A stretch of 23,024 bases of DNA, from contig CAZOLI010000037.1 in assembly GCA_964580675.1 (NCBI GenBank), forward strand, positions 1 to 23,024, written 5' to 3'. Shown in pieces: positions 22,309 through 23,024 of the stretch (position 1 is the stretch's first letter; each line of letters starts with the position of its first letter). A model generated the notes under the pieces. It was not told where the DNA came from. It did no database searches and saw nothing but the letters and a program-made list of their open reading frames with translations. Both the position numbers and the translations under genes were made by a program. This DNA comes from CAZOLI01 sp964580675. Lineage in GTDB: Bacteria > Planctomycetota > MHYJ01 > CAYXQY01.

Positions 22309-23024
22309 TTGAGTAATCGCGTCCTCATCACCGGAGCCAGTCGCGGCATCGGCCGTGCGATTGCCCTGGAACTGGCTGACAGTGGCTGGGATCTCGCACT
22401 GAATTACCGGAGCAGTGATGAAGCGGCCGGCGAGGTGAGGGATCAGGTCAGGGACGAGGGCGTCGAGGCGGATCTTCTTCCGTTTGACGTGTCGGATCGG
22501 GAGACGTCCCGTGAAGTTCTGGAGGAGTACATCGAGGAGAACGGACCGTTCTACGGACTGGTGGCAAACGCCGGAATCCGTCGAGATGCCAATTTTGCGC
22601 TGATGGAATCCGAGGACTGGGACCAGGTCCTGGAGGTGAACCTGAATGGATTTTATAACGTGGTGAAGCCTCTCCTGCTTCCCATGATCAGTGACCGGAA
22701 CGGGGGACGAATCGTTGCGGTTACGTCGCTGGCCGGACGCATGGGAAATCCCGGACAGGTTAATTACAGTGCGTCCAAAGCGGGACTGGCCGGTGCCATT
22801 CGTTCCCTGGCGCGGGAGGTTGGTCAGCGGGACATCACGGCAAACTGTGTCGAACCCGGGTTTATCAAAACGGACATGGTCGAGAATTTTTCCGAGGAGG
22901 ATTTCAGGGAGGAAATTCCGATGGGACGGTTCGGGGAACCGGAGGAAGTAGCGTCTGTTGTTGATTTTCTGGTGTCGGATCGTGCTTCGTACATAACGGG
23001 TGAGGTTGTTTCCGTAAATGGAGG
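22309..23024 (+). CDS. apeQ: 3-oxoacyl-ACP reductase, FabG/ApeQ-like, cut by the window end
   Basis: A short-chain dehydrogenase/reductase with 238 codons visible and no stop before the window end. The cofactor loop is ITGASRGIGRA at the very N-terminus, NAG is present in VANAGIRRD, and the active-site Ser-Tyr-Lys are in VTSLAGRMGNPGQVNYSASKAG. The final TGEVVSVNGG is the classic FabG end, so only a few residues are missing. It reduces 3-oxoacyl-ACP to 3-hydroxyacyl-ACP for the two dehydratases. No ATG or GTG exists at the N-terminus; the best start is the TTG at 22309, 9 nt after the ApeP-like stop, with no Shine-Dalgarno. Weak initiation here would rely on reinitiation. Confidence 0.88.
   Translation, partial: MSNRVLITGASRGIGRAIALELADSGWDLALNYRSSDEAAGEVRDQVRDEGVEADLLPFDVSDRETSREVLEEYIEENGPFYGLVANAGIRRDANFALMESEDWDQVLEVNLNGFYNVVKPLLLPMISDRNGGRIVAVTSLAGRMGNPGQVNYSASKAGLAGAIRSLAREVGQRDITANCVEPGFIKTDMVENFSEEDFREEIPMGRFGEPEEVASVVDFLVSDRASYITGEVVSVNG

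Overview
The window reads as chromosomal DNA of a Gram-negative bacterium of moderate G+C content. Signs of an outer membrane are LolA-like, LpxL-like and DUF3261-type lipoprotein genes. Many proteins are acidic or carry charged low-complexity stretches, which would fit a salt-adapted organism, but this is only suggestive. Start signals are mixed: a few genes have strong Shine-Dalgarno sequences, while many first genes have none and internal operon genes start by stop/start overlap. The phylum cannot be fixed from this stretch.

The left part (1-6567) is a set of apparently unlinked genes. They are a secreted protein with a very acidic tail, a convergent GAF/degenerate-GGDEF/EAL signalling protein on the minus strand, and a roughly 0.75 kb AT-rich intergenic region. 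After that come a membrane-anchored protein with short beta-type repeats, a small lipoprotein with a complete CuA copper-site motif, and a condensation/BAHD-like acyltransferase.

The right part (6909 to the window end) is one long co-directional operon-like array of 16 genes. It matches the aryl polyene (APE) / xanthomonadin / flexirubin family of biosynthetic clusters. In order it encodes two acyl carrier proteins, a membrane-domain/AMP-ligase fusion, an ApeI-like dehydratase, a GT2 glycosyltransferase, an LpxL-type acyltransferase, a MIO-type aromatic amino acid ammonia-lyase, an ApeK-like thioesterase and a LolA-like carrier. These are followed by an MMPL/RND exporter, a DUF3261-type lipoprotein, an ApeO-like ketosynthase, an ApeC-like partner lacking the catalytic Cys, a PlsC-type acyltransferase, a second AMP-ligase, an ApeP-like dehydratase and an ApeQ/FabG-like ketoreductase cut by the window end. 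Eight junctions are overlapping stop/start pairs, so translation is probably coupled.

A working model (inference) is that the ammonia-lyase makes a cinnamate or coumarate starter and an AMP-ligase loads it on an ACP. ApeO/ApeC, ApeQ and ApeI/ApeP then build the conjugated polyene. The acyltransferases and GT2 attach it to a lipid or sugar anchor, and the MMPL/LolA/DUF3261 set moves it to the outer membrane. The most unusual points are the second AMP-ligase with Asn in place of the A10 catalytic Lys, the T9 tract that separates the natural start of the first ligase from its reading frame, the ammonia-lyase inside the operon, and the BAHD-like acyltransferase just upstream.
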